Below are positions 26,109 through 35,273 of a stretch of DNA of 64,000 nt, in pieces. The notes below the pieces were generated by a model. That model saw nothing but the letters and a program-made list of their open reading frames with translations. It was not told the origin of the DNA and did no database searches. Position 1 is the first letter of the stretch. Each line of letters begins with the position of its first letter. The stretch spans positions 310,001-374,000 of the forward strand of contig NZ_JAFLWW010000005.1 of NCBI RefSeq assembly GCF_018555685.1. Direction: 5' to 3'. Position numbers and translations under genes: made by a program. The stretch is from Aminobacter anthyllidis. GTDB taxonomy: Bacteria; Pseudomonadota; Alphaproteobacteria; Rhizobiales; Rhizobiaceae.

Positions 26109-28697
26109 CTACTGCAAATGGTAGTAGGCGAGAACCACGGTAAAGAAAGCCCCGACAACCATCCAAGCCCTGTCCCAGTCGGTGAACCGGGAGTTTCGAA
26201 CCAGATACTCGGAATTTCCTTCATTGATGCGATTGATCGCGACAACGAGTGGCAGCGGCGCGAGCGCGGAAATGGCCAAACCGCCGAATATCCTGAGACC
26301 ATTCGCCCAGACTGCTTCGGGTGGCTCGATCGCAAAGGTGTAGACTTCACTACCCAGCAGCAGCAGTCCGGCTACCACGCCCAGCCAGGTTGCGACCTGC
26401 CGGGCGCCGAGGTCTCGGTTGACGCGGAGGAAAATCTGTACTGCGAAGAATGACAGAAAGACCCCGCGCAGGAACGACCAGTAGCGCGCACCATATGCCA
26501 CCTTCTGCTGGCGGAACACGCGCCAGCCCCACAGTATGCCGTATAGCCCTCCTGTCAGTACCGTCATCACGACGAACTTCCGGGGTGAGATAGGCCAGTA
26601 AAGCTGGCCTGGCCTTGGTTTGAAGGTCCTTTGTTCGACCACACAGGTCGCAAGCATAGCCAAGAGCCACGCAGCAAGGGCGATTCCCTGATAATCCGTT
26701 TCTGAAGTGCTGACTTCCTCGGCTTTCGTGCCCTCATGGGTAAAATCATAGGACCATCGCGTGTTCTCGAAGATTTCGTCAACCGAGGCGAGATACTCGC
26801 TCACCGCCGATGCAGGCACCTCGGAGCCAAGCTTTTTCAGGTCCCAATTGATGGTGAATTCCGATGGCGTGCTGCTCCAGCCAGTCAACAGAATGAGATA
26901 CGGTGTCATCACATTCTTGGCCTGTTCAGCCGAAAACTCAGCTTTTAGATTCTTGACCGTCACGCTGTGACGACGATAGGTCGGGCTGCCGATCCACACC
27001 GGCCCGGTCCGACCAAATTTTGCTGGTTTGGGAAGGCTGGCATCATCAAGATCGGCGCGGAGCGGAAAATTCTTGGCCAGGTCCTTCGCGGCCAGGGCCT
27101 CCGGCGACAGTTCATAGGCTTCCGACAAGGTGATCACATTGCTGTCGCGATCATCCACCGGCTTCAACGCCGCCACGCTGCGAATGCCCGGATATTGCTG
27201 GTCGTAGTACTTGAGGTAGCTGTCGGCAAATTGCTGAAGCGACTGGCCCGCCAGCTTGCGGCGCATCGTGTCGGCATCGACGCCACGATAGGTGGTCACT
27301 GTTTTCAAAGTCAGCGGATCGCCGGCCTGTGCTGGAAAACTGATCTCCTCGGCAACCGCGGTCGTCGGTTCAAGGGGCTCAGCCGCCCGCATCTTTTCCA
27401 ACTCGCCCTTCGAGCTCGAGAGCGGCAGGACATAGCCATAGTCGGGTTCGACAAGCCGGTCGCCACGGCCACCCTGGAGGTAATCAGTGCCATCCAGCCA
27501 GAAGACGCGGGAGCTGATTTCCGCGCGCACGATGGCATGGTCGAATGCGCGCAACGTCGGCAGGAAACTGGTCAGGCCATAACCGCCATCGAGGTCGGCG
27601 AGCGCGACCTCAGCCTTGACCCCGAGATAGGTCAGAGCCGACGCAAGCAACAGCGCCTTGTCCTTGCAGTCGCCGAAGCCGCTGGCGATCACCGTTGCAG
27701 GATCACGCGGCAGGTAGGACCCGGCTCCGATCGACAGGCTGATGTAGCGGACCTCGTCCTGGACGATGCGCAACGCCTCGATCATCCGCTCGCGCGGATC
27801 GCTGTGGCGCGCAGCGATTGCGTCGAGCTTCGCCGTGAAGGCAGGAGGGAAGGTGCTGACCGGCTGATAGCTTGCGGCCACCGCATCAGCCACCTCTCGC
27901 CAGTTCGTTGTCGACGATACCAGCACATGACCCCAAGGCACGAACGAGGCCGGCAGATTTTCCTCGACCTTGACCGGCTCGGGATTGAAGATCTCCCAGA
28001 GGTATCGCGTGTGACCGGCAACATTGGATACCTTCGGCTTGATGCTGGTGCGTTGTTGCTTGAGGTGCAGCGGCCGCGATGTTGGCCAGATGATCTCGCG
28101 GCGCATCAGGCCGACCGGTTTGTCCCACCCGGCGGCAACGTAATAGTAGAACAGGTCCTTGCCGACGATCTCCCGTCTGTCCGTCGTGGTCGCATAGTCG
28201 ATGATGTCGCCGACGCGCACGTCCCTGACATCGATGCGTGCGGTCAGCCACCCGTCGAAAACACCGCGCACCGAGTCGCGCTCCTGCCGATAGATATCGA
28301 AGGTGGTCTCGACGAGCCGGTCCTGCACGACGCCGTCGCGGATGACCCGCAGGTGGTTCAGTTTGACGCTATGCCGTGCCGGATCAAAGTTCAGGTTGAT
28401 CGTTGCGGCCTGCTCGAGCCCCGGCCGGTCGACGACCTGATAGGCATCCCGCTCGTATTCGACGTAGCCACCGGGGCGATACATCACCTGCCAATCCGAA
28501 AGCAGGCTGGAAATTCCGTTGCGGATGTGGTCGGCCCGGTTCGGGTCGGCAGTCGGAATATCGACTTCAGTTACCCAGCTTTCGACAGGTCCCTTGCCAA
28601 CGTCACTGCCTGCATTGGCAAGTTGAGGATGCAAGACCATCAGAAACAGAACAAAGCTGGCGAGGAGCCAGCCCCTCGCCGAAATACTGCAACCCAC
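26109..28697 (-). CDS. DUF3857/transglutaminase-like protein with C-terminal membrane domain
   Basis: An ~862-aa envelope protein. A signal peptide (SISARGWLLASFVLFLMVLHP, cleaved after ANA) is followed by a DUF3857 domain (~60-230) and a transglutaminase-like core (~290-400). The catalytic triad is readable: Cys in SGFGDCKDKALLLASAL, His in RAFDHAIVRAE, Asp in FWLDGTDYL. The C-terminal ~250 residues carry five or so membrane helices, with an ISPRKFVVMTVLTGGLYGIL segment like DUF4234. The frame stays open far upstream, across the M32 gene, but the likely start is a GTG at 28697, with GGCGGGG 7 nt before it. The function is unknown; a periplasmic protease or crosslinker is plausible. Confidence 0.75.
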   Translation of the reverse strand: MGCSISARGWLLASFVLFLMVLHPQLANAGSDVGKGPVESWVTEVDIPTADPNRADHIRNGISSLLSDWQVMYRPGGYVEYERDAYQVVDRPGLEQAATINLNFDPARHSVKLNHLRVIRDGVVQDRLVETTFDIYRQERDSVRGVFDGWLTARIDVRDVRVGDIIDYATTTDRREIVGKDLFYYYVAAGWDKPVGLMRREIIWPTSRPLHLKQQRTSIKPKVSNVAGHTRYLWEIFNPEPVKVEENLPASFVPWGHVLVSSTTNWREVADAVAASYQPVSTFPPAFTAKLDAIAARHSDPRERMIEALRIVQDEVRYISLSIGAGSYLPRDPATVIASGFGDCKDKALLLASALTYLGVKAEVALADLDGGYGLTSFLPTLRAFDHAIVRAEISSRVFWLDGTDYLQGGRGDRLVEPDYGYVLPLSSSKGELEKMRAAEPLEPTTAVAEEISFPAQAGDPLTLKTVTTYRGVDADTMRRKLAGQSLQQFADSYLKYYDQQYPGIRSVAALKPVDDRDSNVITLSEAYELSPEALAAKDLAKNFPLRADLDDASLPKPAKFGRTGPVWIGSPTYRRHSVTVKNLKAEFSAEQAKNVMTPYLILLTGWSSTPSEFTINWDLKKLGSEVPASAVSEYLASVDEIFENTRWSYDFTHEGTKAEEVSTSETDYQGIALAAWLLAMLATCVVEQRTFKPRPGQLYWPISPRKFVVMTVLTGGLYGILWGWRVFRQQKVAYGARYWSFLRGVFLSFFAVQIFLRVNRDLGARQVATWLGVVAGLLLLGSEVYTFAIEPPEAVWANGLRIFGGLAISALAPLPLVVAINRINEGNSEYLVRNSRFTDWDRAWMVVGAFFTVVLAYYHLQ

Positions 28698-28789
28698 AAC
28701 CAAACCCCGCCGAACAACAACAGCGATGTTGTCGGCGGGATCAATCGGGAAGTAAAGGCCAGGCCTCGAAAGAAGACCGCGCGCTTTTG

Positions 28790-30274
28790 TTATCTGCCGT
28801 AGCGCTTCTTCAGGTGCGCCGTGAAATGCGCCGCGTTGAGCTTTTCGCCGGTGGCGCGTTCGAGCAGCTCCGGCGTCGACCAGCGCGAGGCCTGCGACCA
28901 GATGTTGTCGCGGCGCCAGTTGTTGACCGTTGCGAAATGGCCGCGCGCGATCTCGTCGTCGACAGCGGGATGGGTCTTGGTCAGTGCCGCCCACTGCTGC
29001 GCCGCCATCATCGCGCCCAGCGTATAGGACGGGAAATAGCCGAAGGCGGCGCTCGGCCAGTGCACGTCCTGCATCGGACCGTCGGCCGGATTGTCGATGG
29101 TCGACAGGCCGAGATACTCGCGCATCCTGGCGTCCCATGCCTCGGGAAGGTCCGACACCTGCAGGCGGCCGGAGATCAGTTCCTGCTCGAGTTCGTAGCG
29201 CAGGATGACATGCAGCGGATAGGTGACCTCGTCGGCATCGACGCGGATCAGGCCGCGCTCGACGTGGTGGACGTGCGGCAGGATCTCATCCATCGACCAG
29301 CTTTCACCGAGATGCTGTTCGACCAGCGGCAGCGCCCAGCGCCAGAAGGCAGGATTGCGGCCGAGCTGCTTTTCGACGAACAGGCTCTGGCTTTCATGCA
29401 CGGCCATGCCGCGCGCCTTGCCGAGTGGCCAGTGCGACCAGGCTTCGGGCAGGTTCTGCTCGTAGAGCGCATGGCCGGTCTCGTGCAGCACGCCCATCAG
29501 CGCCGACAGGAAGTCGGAGGTCTTGTAGCGCGTGGTGATGCGTACGTCGGACGGCACGCCGCCGCAGAACGGGTGGTGCGACACCGACAGGCTGCCGCGC
29601 GTCAGGTCGAAACCGACGGCGCCCATCATGGCAAGGCCGAGTTCGCGCTGGCGCTCGATGGGGTAGACGCCGGACAGTGGCCGCTTGGGATTTTTCGCCA
29701 GGCGCTCCTGCTGCACGGCAAGGGCCTCCGGCACGAAGTCTTTCAGGAACGCCTTGAGATCGGTGAAGACGGGCGTGATGTCGGCTGTGCGGTTGCCGGG
29801 ATCGTATTGCTCCATCAGCGCATCATAGGGGTCGAGGCCGAGCGCCTCGGAGCGCAATGCCGCCTCCTCGCGCGCAATGGCGACGATGCCCTCAAGCGCC
29901 GGCTGGAAACCGGCCCAGTCGTTCTTGGCCCTGAGGTCGCGCCACAATTGCTCGCAGCGCAGCCGCGCCGAGGTCTGGCGCTCGACGAACTCCGACGGCA
30001 GGCAGGTCATGTTGGTGTACTGGCGGCGGAACTCGCGCAGCGCCACGGACTGCTCGTCGTTGAGCGTTTCCCGTTCGGCGGCGGCGATCCAGTCTGATAT
30101 CTCGGGCGCGGTCGCCTGGCGGTGGTGCATGCCGGCAAGTGCCGACAGCGCCTCGGCGCGCTTGGCGCCGCCACCGACCGCCATGTGGGTGGCTTCGTCG
30201 GCGCCCAAAATGGCGAGCGCGTGTTCCAGCGCTTCGAGCTTGCGGCCGAGTTCGTCTATTCTTGCGAAGGACAT
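28790..30274 (-). CDS. Carboxypeptidase Taq, M32 metallopeptidase
   Basis: A 494-aa cytoplasmic zinc carboxypeptidase that removes C-terminal residues from peptides. The zinc site is LHETGHALYEQNLP (HExxH at ~264-268); the downstream glutamate is in the ESQSLFVEKQLGRNP helix. Other family motifs are DVRITTRY and the C-terminal YTLGAMMAAQQW. Length is normal (about 500). It begins at 30274, preceded by AGGAGCC. The next gene downstream on the same strand starts 93 nt later. Confidence 0.92.
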   Translation of the reverse strand: MSFARIDELGRKLEALEHALAILGADEATHMAVGGGAKRAEALSALAGMHHRQATAPEISDWIAAAERETLNDEQSVALREFRRQYTNMTCLPSEFVERQTSARLRCEQLWRDLRAKNDWAGFQPALEGIVAIAREEAALRSEALGLDPYDALMEQYDPGNRTADITPVFTDLKAFLKDFVPEALAVQQERLAKNPKRPLSGVYPIERQRELGLAMMGAVGFDLTRGSLSVSHHPFCGGVPSDVRITTRYKTSDFLSALMGVLHETGHALYEQNLPEAWSHWPLGKARGMAVHESQSLFVEKQLGRNPAFWRWALPLVEQHLGESWSMDEILPHVHHVERGLIRVDADEVTYPLHVILRYELEQELISGRLQVSDLPEAWDARMREYLGLSTIDNPADGPMQDVHWPSAAFGYFPSYTLGAMMAAQQWAALTKTHPAVDDEIARGHFATVNNWRRDNIWSQASRWSTPELLERATGEKLNAAHFTAHLKKRYGR

Positions 30275-30411
30275 GGTGGCTCCTCTGTCTCAAAATCGCG
30301 GCGAGAGGATACCAAAGCGCGCGCATTCGCAAGACTGTTCGGCTGGTCCACCACTTGCCGGTGCGGCAGCCGGCATGCTCAAGTCATGCCGGAGATCGAA
30401 GGGGGACGGTT

Positions 30412-30765
30412 ATGCTTGCAAACATCCTGGTCGGGCTGGTGGCCCTGATCCATCTCTACATCGTCTATCTGGAAATGGTGTTGTGGGACACGCCGCGCGG
30501 CCACAAGGCCTTTGGCCTCAAGCCGGATTTCGCCACCGCGTCGAAGGTGCTGGCCGCCAACCAGGGGCTCTACAACGGTTTTCTCGCCGCCGGCCTGATC
30601 TGGGGCTTGTGGCTGGGCGAGGCAGGGTTCCAGGTCACGGTTTTCTTCCTGCTATGCGTTGCCATTGCCGGGCTGTATGGCGCGGCGACAGTCAGCCGCA
30701 AGATCCTCTACATCCAGACCGTGCCGGCAGTCCTTGCGCTGGGTGCCCTCTGGCTTGGCTGGTAG
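30412..30765 (+). CDS. DUF1304 small membrane protein
   Basis: A 117-aa protein with four membrane helices. The N-terminal helix carries the family pattern GLVALIHLYIVYLEMVLW, followed by the loop WDTPRGHKAFGLK and the glutamine-asparagine pair VLAANQGLYNGFLAAGL. The function of DUF1304 is unknown. The ATG follows GGGGGACG. It converges with the MotB-like gene and they abut (its stop at 30765, the other's stop at 30766). Confidence 0.88.
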   Translation: MLANILVGLVALIHLYIVYLEMVLWDTPRGHKAFGLKPDFATASKVLAANQGLYNGFLAAGLIWGLWLGEAGFQVTVFFLLCVAIAGLYGAATVSRKILYIQTVPAVLALGALWLGW

Positions 30766-31797
30766 TCAGCGCTCAGTGAGCTTGAGCTCGATGCGGCGGT
30801 TCTTGGAGCGTGCCTCGTCGCTGCCGCTTTCGTCGAGCGGCTGGAATTCGCCGAAGCCGGCAGCGACGAGGCGGTTGGCGGGGACGCCATTTTCGATCAG
30901 GAACTTGACCACCGAGGTCGAGCGCGCCGACGAAAGCTCCCAGTTGTCGCGGTAGCGGCCGGTGCCCGACAGCGGAATGTTGTCGGTGTGGCCGTCCACG
31001 CGCAGCACCCAGTTGATTTCTGGCGGGATTTCCTTCTGCAGCTCGATGATGGCATCGGCGAGCTTCTTCATCTCGCCGCGGCCGGCATCGTTGATCTGCT
31101 CGGATCCGGTCGGGAACAGGACCTCCGACTGGAAGACGAAGCGGTCGCCGACGATACGGATGTTTTCACGGTCGGACAGGATCTCGCGCAGGCGGCCGAA
31201 GAAGTCGGAACGGTAGCGGTTGAGTTCCTGCACGCGCTGGGCAAGCGCCACGTTCAGGCGGCGGCCAAGGTCGGCGATCTTGGTGTTGGATTCCTTGTCG
31301 CGGGTCTCGGACGCGTTGAGCGCTTCTTCGAGAGCACCGATCTGACGGCGCAGCGCCGATATCTGCTGATTGAGCAGTTCCACCTGGCTGAGCGCACGCT
31401 GACTGACCTGGCGCTCGCTTTCGAGCTCGCCCGACAGAGTTCCGATCCGTGCGTTGGCCTCCGCGCCGGCGCCCGTACCTTGCGACAGCAGCTGTTCGAG
31501 CCGGCTCTTTTCGCTCTCGGCTGCCGACAGCGACGCCTGCAGGTTTGCCAGCGCATCCTCGGCGTCCTGCGAGCTTGACTTTTCGAGCGCCAGAAGCTGC
31601 GTCAGCTCGTTGATCTGCGAATTGAGCCGGGTGAGCACCTCGTCCTTGCCCGAGATTTCGCGGCTGAGCAGGAACTGCGCCAGCACGAAGACGGAAAGCA
31701 GGAACATGATCGCCAAAAGCAGCGTCGACAACGCGTCGACGAAGCCCGGCCAATAGTCGATGCGGCGGTCGCCGCGCCGCCCGCGCGCCAATGCCAC
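30766..31797 (-). CDS. MotB/OmpA-like peptidoglycan-binding stator protein
   Basis: A 343-aa inner-membrane protein. The single N-terminal helix (DYWPGFVDALSTLLLAIMFLLSVFVLAQF) includes the conserved membrane Asp of MotB-type proton channels (FVDALST). Residues ~50-190 form a long coiled coil. The C-terminal OmpA domain (~215-340) has VLRVDGHTDNIPLSG, NWELSSARSTSVVKFL and the KNRRIELKL end. It follows the MotA-like gene after 1 nt. Together they form an ion-driven stator-like pair of a non-flagellar kind. There are no flagellar genes here and no Zorya ZorC/D/E. Confidence 0.85.
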   Translation of the reverse strand: MALARGRRGDRRIDYWPGFVDALSTLLLAIMFLLSVFVLAQFLLSREISGKDEVLTRLNSQINELTQLLALEKSSSQDAEDALANLQASLSAAESEKSRLEQLLSQGTGAGAEANARIGTLSGELESERQVSQRALSQVELLNQQISALRRQIGALEEALNASETRDKESNTKIADLGRRLNVALAQRVQELNRYRSDFFGRLREILSDRENIRIVGDRFVFQSEVLFPTGSEQINDAGRGEMKKLADAIIELQKEIPPEINWVLRVDGHTDNIPLSGTGRYRDNWELSSARSTSVVKFLIENGVPANRLVAAGFGEFQPLDESGSDEARSKNRRIELKLTER

Positions 31798-31798
31798 C

Positions 31799-32818
31799 TT
31801 AGTGCACCCCTTCCTTCTTCAGGGCGTCGGCGATCTTTTCGAGCGTGTTGCGCATCGCCTTTTGTTCATCCGACTGCGCCTCGACCCAGTCGCGCATGAT
31901 CTGCTGTTCGCTGCGCATGTTTTTGACGAGACCGGAGATGCCGTCGGCGAGATTGGCCATGGCGGCGGCGACACGCGGGTTCGAGCCGCCCTGCTCCTGC
32001 ATGTTGCGCAGGCGCTCGGACAGCACGCGAATTTCGTCGGAAGAGCCGTTCTTGGCATCGGCAACGACCATGTCGGAGGACAGGTCGGTGACGGAAGACA
32101 GCCAGTTTTCAAGCTCGGTGTAGAAGCGCGTCTGGGCGCGTCCGGCCTGCAGGTCGAGGAAACCCAGCACCAGCGAGCCAGCGAGACCGAACAGCGACGA
32201 TGAGAACGCCGTGCCCATGCCTTGCAGCGGTGCCGCGAGGCCGGCCTTCAGCGATTCGAGCACCGCAGAAGCGTCGCCCGAGCCCGGGTCGAGCGACTGG
32301 ATGGTTTCGCCAATCGAGCCGATGGTGCCAAGCAGGCCCCAGAACGTGCCGAGCAGGCCGAGGAAGACCAGGAGGCCGACGAGATAGCGCGAGACGTCGC
32401 GGCTTTCGTCGAGGCGGGTTGCGATGGAATCGAGCATGGTCCGCATCGAACTTGTCGAGAACGCCATCGAGGCCGAACGCCCGAGCATCGCCTTCATCGG
32501 CGCAAGCAGCACGGGGTTCGCCGCCTCGGAGCCGGCGCGGAAGGAATTGACCCAGCGCACCTCGCGGAACAGGCGTCCGACCTGGACGAAGGCGAGGCCG
32601 ATACCGACAACGAGCACGCCGATGATCAGGCCATTGAGCCCGGGGTTGGTGCCGAAGGCACTGGAGATCTGCCGCGTCAGGATTGCCGCGATGAAGGCGA
32701 CGATCGCCAGGAAGATGATCATCGTCAGCAGGAACACCTGCGGCGAGGACAGGCGGTGCGGATCGTAGTTCAGCACATCGGAGCCTTTGCCTACTCCGAG
32801 AGATTTCAACAATGCCAT
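31799..32818 (-). CDS. MotA/TolQ/ExbB-type proton channel protein
   Basis: A 339-aa membrane protein with helices at ~28-48, ~62-85, ~140-165 and ~195-225. The MotA_ExbB core is GLLVFLGLLGTFWGLLGTIG followed by LQGMGTAFSSSLFGLAGSLV, the proton-path helices. The soluble C-terminus (~235-339) is helical. It is the upstream partner of the MotB-like gene and shares its operon. It differs from TolQ in this window (51451-52161), so the organism has at least two such motors. The role is unknown; cell-envelope or polysaccharide transport is possible. Confidence 0.85.
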   Translation of the reverse strand: MALLKSLGVGKGSDVLNYDPHRLSSPQVFLLTMIIFLAIVAFIAAILTRQISSAFGTNPGLNGLIIGVLVVGIGLAFVQVGRLFREVRWVNSFRAGSEAANPVLLAPMKAMLGRSASMAFSTSSMRTMLDSIATRLDESRDVSRYLVGLLVFLGLLGTFWGLLGTIGSIGETIQSLDPGSGDASAVLESLKAGLAAPLQGMGTAFSSSLFGLAGSLVLGFLDLQAGRAQTRFYTELENWLSSVTDLSSDMVVADAKNGSSDEIRVLSERLRNMQEQGGSNPRVAAAMANLADGISGLVKNMRSEQQIMRDWVEAQSDEQKAMRNTLEKIADALKKEGVH

Positions 32819-33014
32819 CGGCGCCCCGGTTCCGGTTCCTGCGATTGGAGCCCCGCCTATCCATTCGGACGCGCCTGGGCCGCTCCATCACTTTGAAGTC
32901 TACGCGCCGAGCTTTTCAAGAGTTTCGGCGCGATGCGTTAGTGGACTACGACTGTAAGCGGAAATGTGACGAAAATGAAAGACGCTTGCGCGCGTCGACT
33001 TCCGGAACGGCTTG

Positions 33015-33704
33015 TCAGAGCCGGGCCACCACCAGAAGGTCGATCATCGCGGCGACATGCAATCCAGCGCCGGTGATGACGAAGCCGTGCCAGACAGCAC
33101 TCTGGAAGCGCAGCCGCTGCCAGGCATAGAAGATCACGCCGCAGGAATAGACCATGCCGCCGGCAAACAGCAGCCACAGCGTGGCGCTGGGCAAGGTGGC
33201 GATCAGCGGCTGCAGGATGACCACACCGCTCCAGCCCATGGCGAGATAGAAGGCGATCGCCAACCGGTCGAGCCGGCCGGGCAGGAACAGCTTGATCGTC
33301 ATGCCGGCAAGTGCCGCAGACCAGACGATGCCGGCCATCCAGCTTGCTGTGACGCGATCTTCGAGCTGGACGAGGAACGGCGTGTAGGTGGCGGCGATCA
33401 AAAGGTAGATGCCGGCATGGTCGAAGCGGCGCAGCACCCATTTGGCCGGCGAAACCGGCAAAAGATTGTAGGCGCACGACACCGACAGCACGGTGAGCAG
33501 GGCGACGACGAAGACCACCGCCGCGAGATACTCACCGGTTGCGGTATAGAAGGCGGAAACCGAAAGCAGTACGGCACCGGCGGCAACCGCCAGCACGATG
33601 CCGATCGCATGGACCACGCCATCAGCGATCAACTCGGCGCGCGAATGGCTGTAGCGCCCGACGAAGGGCACAGCCGTTTCATGCTTGCGTTGATTGTCCG
33701 ACAT
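33015..33704 (-). CDS. Hemolysin III / YqfA-family (PAQR-like) membrane protein
   Basis: A 229-aa seven-helix membrane protein. Family motifs are the N-terminal SHSRAELIADGVVHAIG (the conserved His and Asp), FDHAGIYLLIAATYTPFLV in the middle (HxxIYLLIAgTYTP), and VWHGFVITGAGLHVAAM at the end (conserved HxxV and H). The three histidines and the aspartate that build a zinc site in PAQR relatives are all present. Despite its name, a haemolytic role is doubtful in most bacteria. It is a single gene. Confidence 0.9.
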   Translation of the reverse strand: MSDNQRKHETAVPFVGRYSHSRAELIADGVVHAIGIVLAVAAGAVLLSVSAFYTATGEYLAAVVFVVALLTVLSVSCAYNLLPVSPAKWVLRRFDHAGIYLLIAATYTPFLVQLEDRVTASWMAGIVWSAALAGMTIKLFLPGRLDRLAIAFYLAMGWSGVVILQPLIATLPSATLWLLFAGGMVYSCGVIFYAWQRLRFQSAVWHGFVITGAGLHVAAMIDLLVVARL

Positions 33705-33776
33705 GGCTCGCCCCTGCGCGGGCCCTAATATGGGCAGGCGCAGGGAACGAAGGCAAGAAGCCGGTGACGCGGCGGA

Positions 33777-34577
33777 TCAGCGCGGCGTAACAGGCCGCTT
33801 CAGCGTCTTGATGAGCGCACGGTGGATGGTCTCGTTGCCGGCGACGATCGAGCCGCCGTCGAGCATGTCCTGGCCGCCCTTGTCGTCGGAGACGAAACCG
33901 CCGGCTTCACGCACCAGAAGGATGCCTGCGGCGACATCCCAGGGCGACAGCCCGGTTTCCCAGAAACCGTCCATGCGGCCCGCAGCGACATAGGCGAGAT
34001 CGAGTGCCGCCGAGCCGAGACGGCGGATGCCGGCCACTTCGCCCATGACGTTGCGCAGCTCGAGCAGGAAATTGCCGTGATGGCCACGGCCGAGATGCGG
34101 CACGCCGCAGCCGATGACGGCATCCACAAGCTTGGTGCGACCGGAAACGCGCAGGCGGCGATCATTGAGGAAGGCGCCGCCACCGCGCTCGGCGGTGTAG
34201 AGTTCGTCCATCGCCGGGTTGTAGACGACCGCGGCAACGATCTGGCCCTGCCGCTCCAGCGCGATCGAGATCGAGAACACCGGAATGCCGTGCAGGAAGT
34301 TGGTGGTGCCGTCGAGCGGATCGACGATCCAGCGGTGCTGGTCGTCCTCGCCGGCGACCGCGCCACGCTCTTCCATCAGGAAGCCATAGCCCGCGCGGCC
34401 CTTCGACAGCTCTGCAAACAGGATGTCTTCGGCCTTGCGGTCAGCCTGGCTGACATAGTCGCCGGGCCCCTTCAGCGACACCTGAAGGTTCTGCACTTCG
34501 CCGAAGTCGCGCGACAGCGAGCGGCCGGCCTTCATGGCGGCCTGCACCATAACATTTAGGATCGCTGAACGCGCCAT
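33777..34577 (-). CDS. suhB: Inositol-monophosphatase family protein (SuhB-like)
   Basis: A 266-aa Mg2+-dependent phosphatase. Motifs are FLMEERGAVAGED (metal Glu), WIVDPLDGTTNFLHGIP (the DPxDGTxN motif, residues ~83-99) and the C-terminal LSPWDVAAGILLVREAGG (WDxAAG). It hydrolyses inositol-1-phosphate in vitro; E. coli SuhB also acts in rRNA transcription antitermination. It lies 25 nt downstream of efp on the same strand, so the two are probably co-transcribed, an arrangement common in Rhizobiales. Confidence 0.9.
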   Translation of the reverse strand: MARSAILNVMVQAAMKAGRSLSRDFGEVQNLQVSLKGPGDYVSQADRKAEDILFAELSKGRAGYGFLMEERGAVAGEDDQHRWIVDPLDGTTNFLHGIPVFSISIALERQGQIVAAVVYNPAMDELYTAERGGGAFLNDRRLRVSGRTKLVDAVIGCGVPHLGRGHHGNFLLELRNVMGEVAGIRRLGSAALDLAYVAAGRMDGFWETGLSPWDVAAGILLVREAGGFVSDDKGGQDMLDGGSIVAGNETIHRALIKTLKRPVTPR

Positions 34578-34602
34578 GATCTAGGACTCCGTGTTGCCGT
34601 GC

Positions 34603-35169
34603 TCAATCCGCGCGGCGGACGTAGGTGAGCTCGTTGGTGTCAACGATGATGCGTTCACCCGACGAGATGAAGGGCGGCACGAGCACGCGAACGCCATTTT
34701 CCAGCACTGCCGGCTTGTAGGACGAAGCAGCCGTCTGGCCCTTCACCACCGGGTCGGCTTCGGTAATCGTCAGCGTCACCTGGTCGGGCAGCGCGATGCC
34801 GATCGGACGCTCGTCATAGAGCTCGACCGTGACCATCATGCCGTCCTGGAGGAACGCGGCGCGATCGCCGACGAAATCCTTGAGCAGTTCGAGCTGCTCG
34901 TAGCTGGCGGTGTCCATGAATACCAGCGCGTCGCCCTGCTCGTAGAGGAACGAGAAGTCCTTCTGCTCGAGGCGGACTTTTTCGACCGTCTCGGCCGAGC
35001 GGAAACGCTCGTTGAGCTTGGTGCCGTTGATGAGGTTCTTGAGTTCGACCTGGTTGTAGGCGCCGCCCTTGCCGGGCTTGACGTGATTGGTCCGTACCGC
35101 CACCCAGAGGCCGCCGTCATGCTCGATGACGTTGCCGGGACGGATTTCGTTGCCGTTGATCTTGGCCAT
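34603..35169 (-). CDS. efp: Translation elongation factor P
   Basis: A 188-aa, three-domain OB/KOW protein that relieves ribosome stalling at polyproline. The modification loop is [18 protein letters not shown], with the target lysine in PGKGG (the EpmA-type lysine form, not arginine). The C-terminal domain has [18 protein letters not shown] and [12 protein letters not shown]. Length is standard. It is the first gene of an efp-suhB unit. TolA here is very proline-rich, a plausible EF-P client. Confidence 0.96.
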   Translation of the reverse strand: MAKINGNEIRPGNVIEHDGGLWVAVRTNHVKPGKGGAYNQVELKNLINGTKLNERFRSAETVEKVRLEQKDFSFLYEQGDALVFMDTASYEQLELLKDFVGDRAAFLQDGMMVTVELYDERPIGIALPDQVTLTITEADPVVKGQTAASSYKPAVLENGVRVLVPPFISSGERIIVDTNELTYVRRAD

Positions 35170-35273
35170 GATTGGATTCCGGAAGAGAGGTTTGCGCCGG
35201 AAGGGGCGCTATCGGCGCCTCCAAGACCACAAAATGGCTTTTTAGGCAAGAGAAGTCGCGATTTTGGCTGACG

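Noticed and set aside
24354-26453. Plus-strand open frame of 699 codons
   Set aside because: Antisense to the FAD dehydrogenase and transglutaminase-like genes, no recognisable domain and biased composition.
26967-28802. Plus-strand open frame of 611 codons, and another at 28403-30097
   Set aside because: Antisense shadows of the transglutaminase-like and M32 genes.
28698-29138. N-terminal extension of the transglutaminase-like frame
   Set aside because: It overlaps the M32 carboxypeptidase gene, is Arg-rich and would place a signal peptide ~150 residues inside the protein.
30766-32818. Zorya anti-phage system (ZorAB)
   Set aside because: The pair resembles ZorA/ZorB in fold, but no ZorC, ZorD or ZorE gene is adjacent; neighbours are DUF1304 and hemolysin III.
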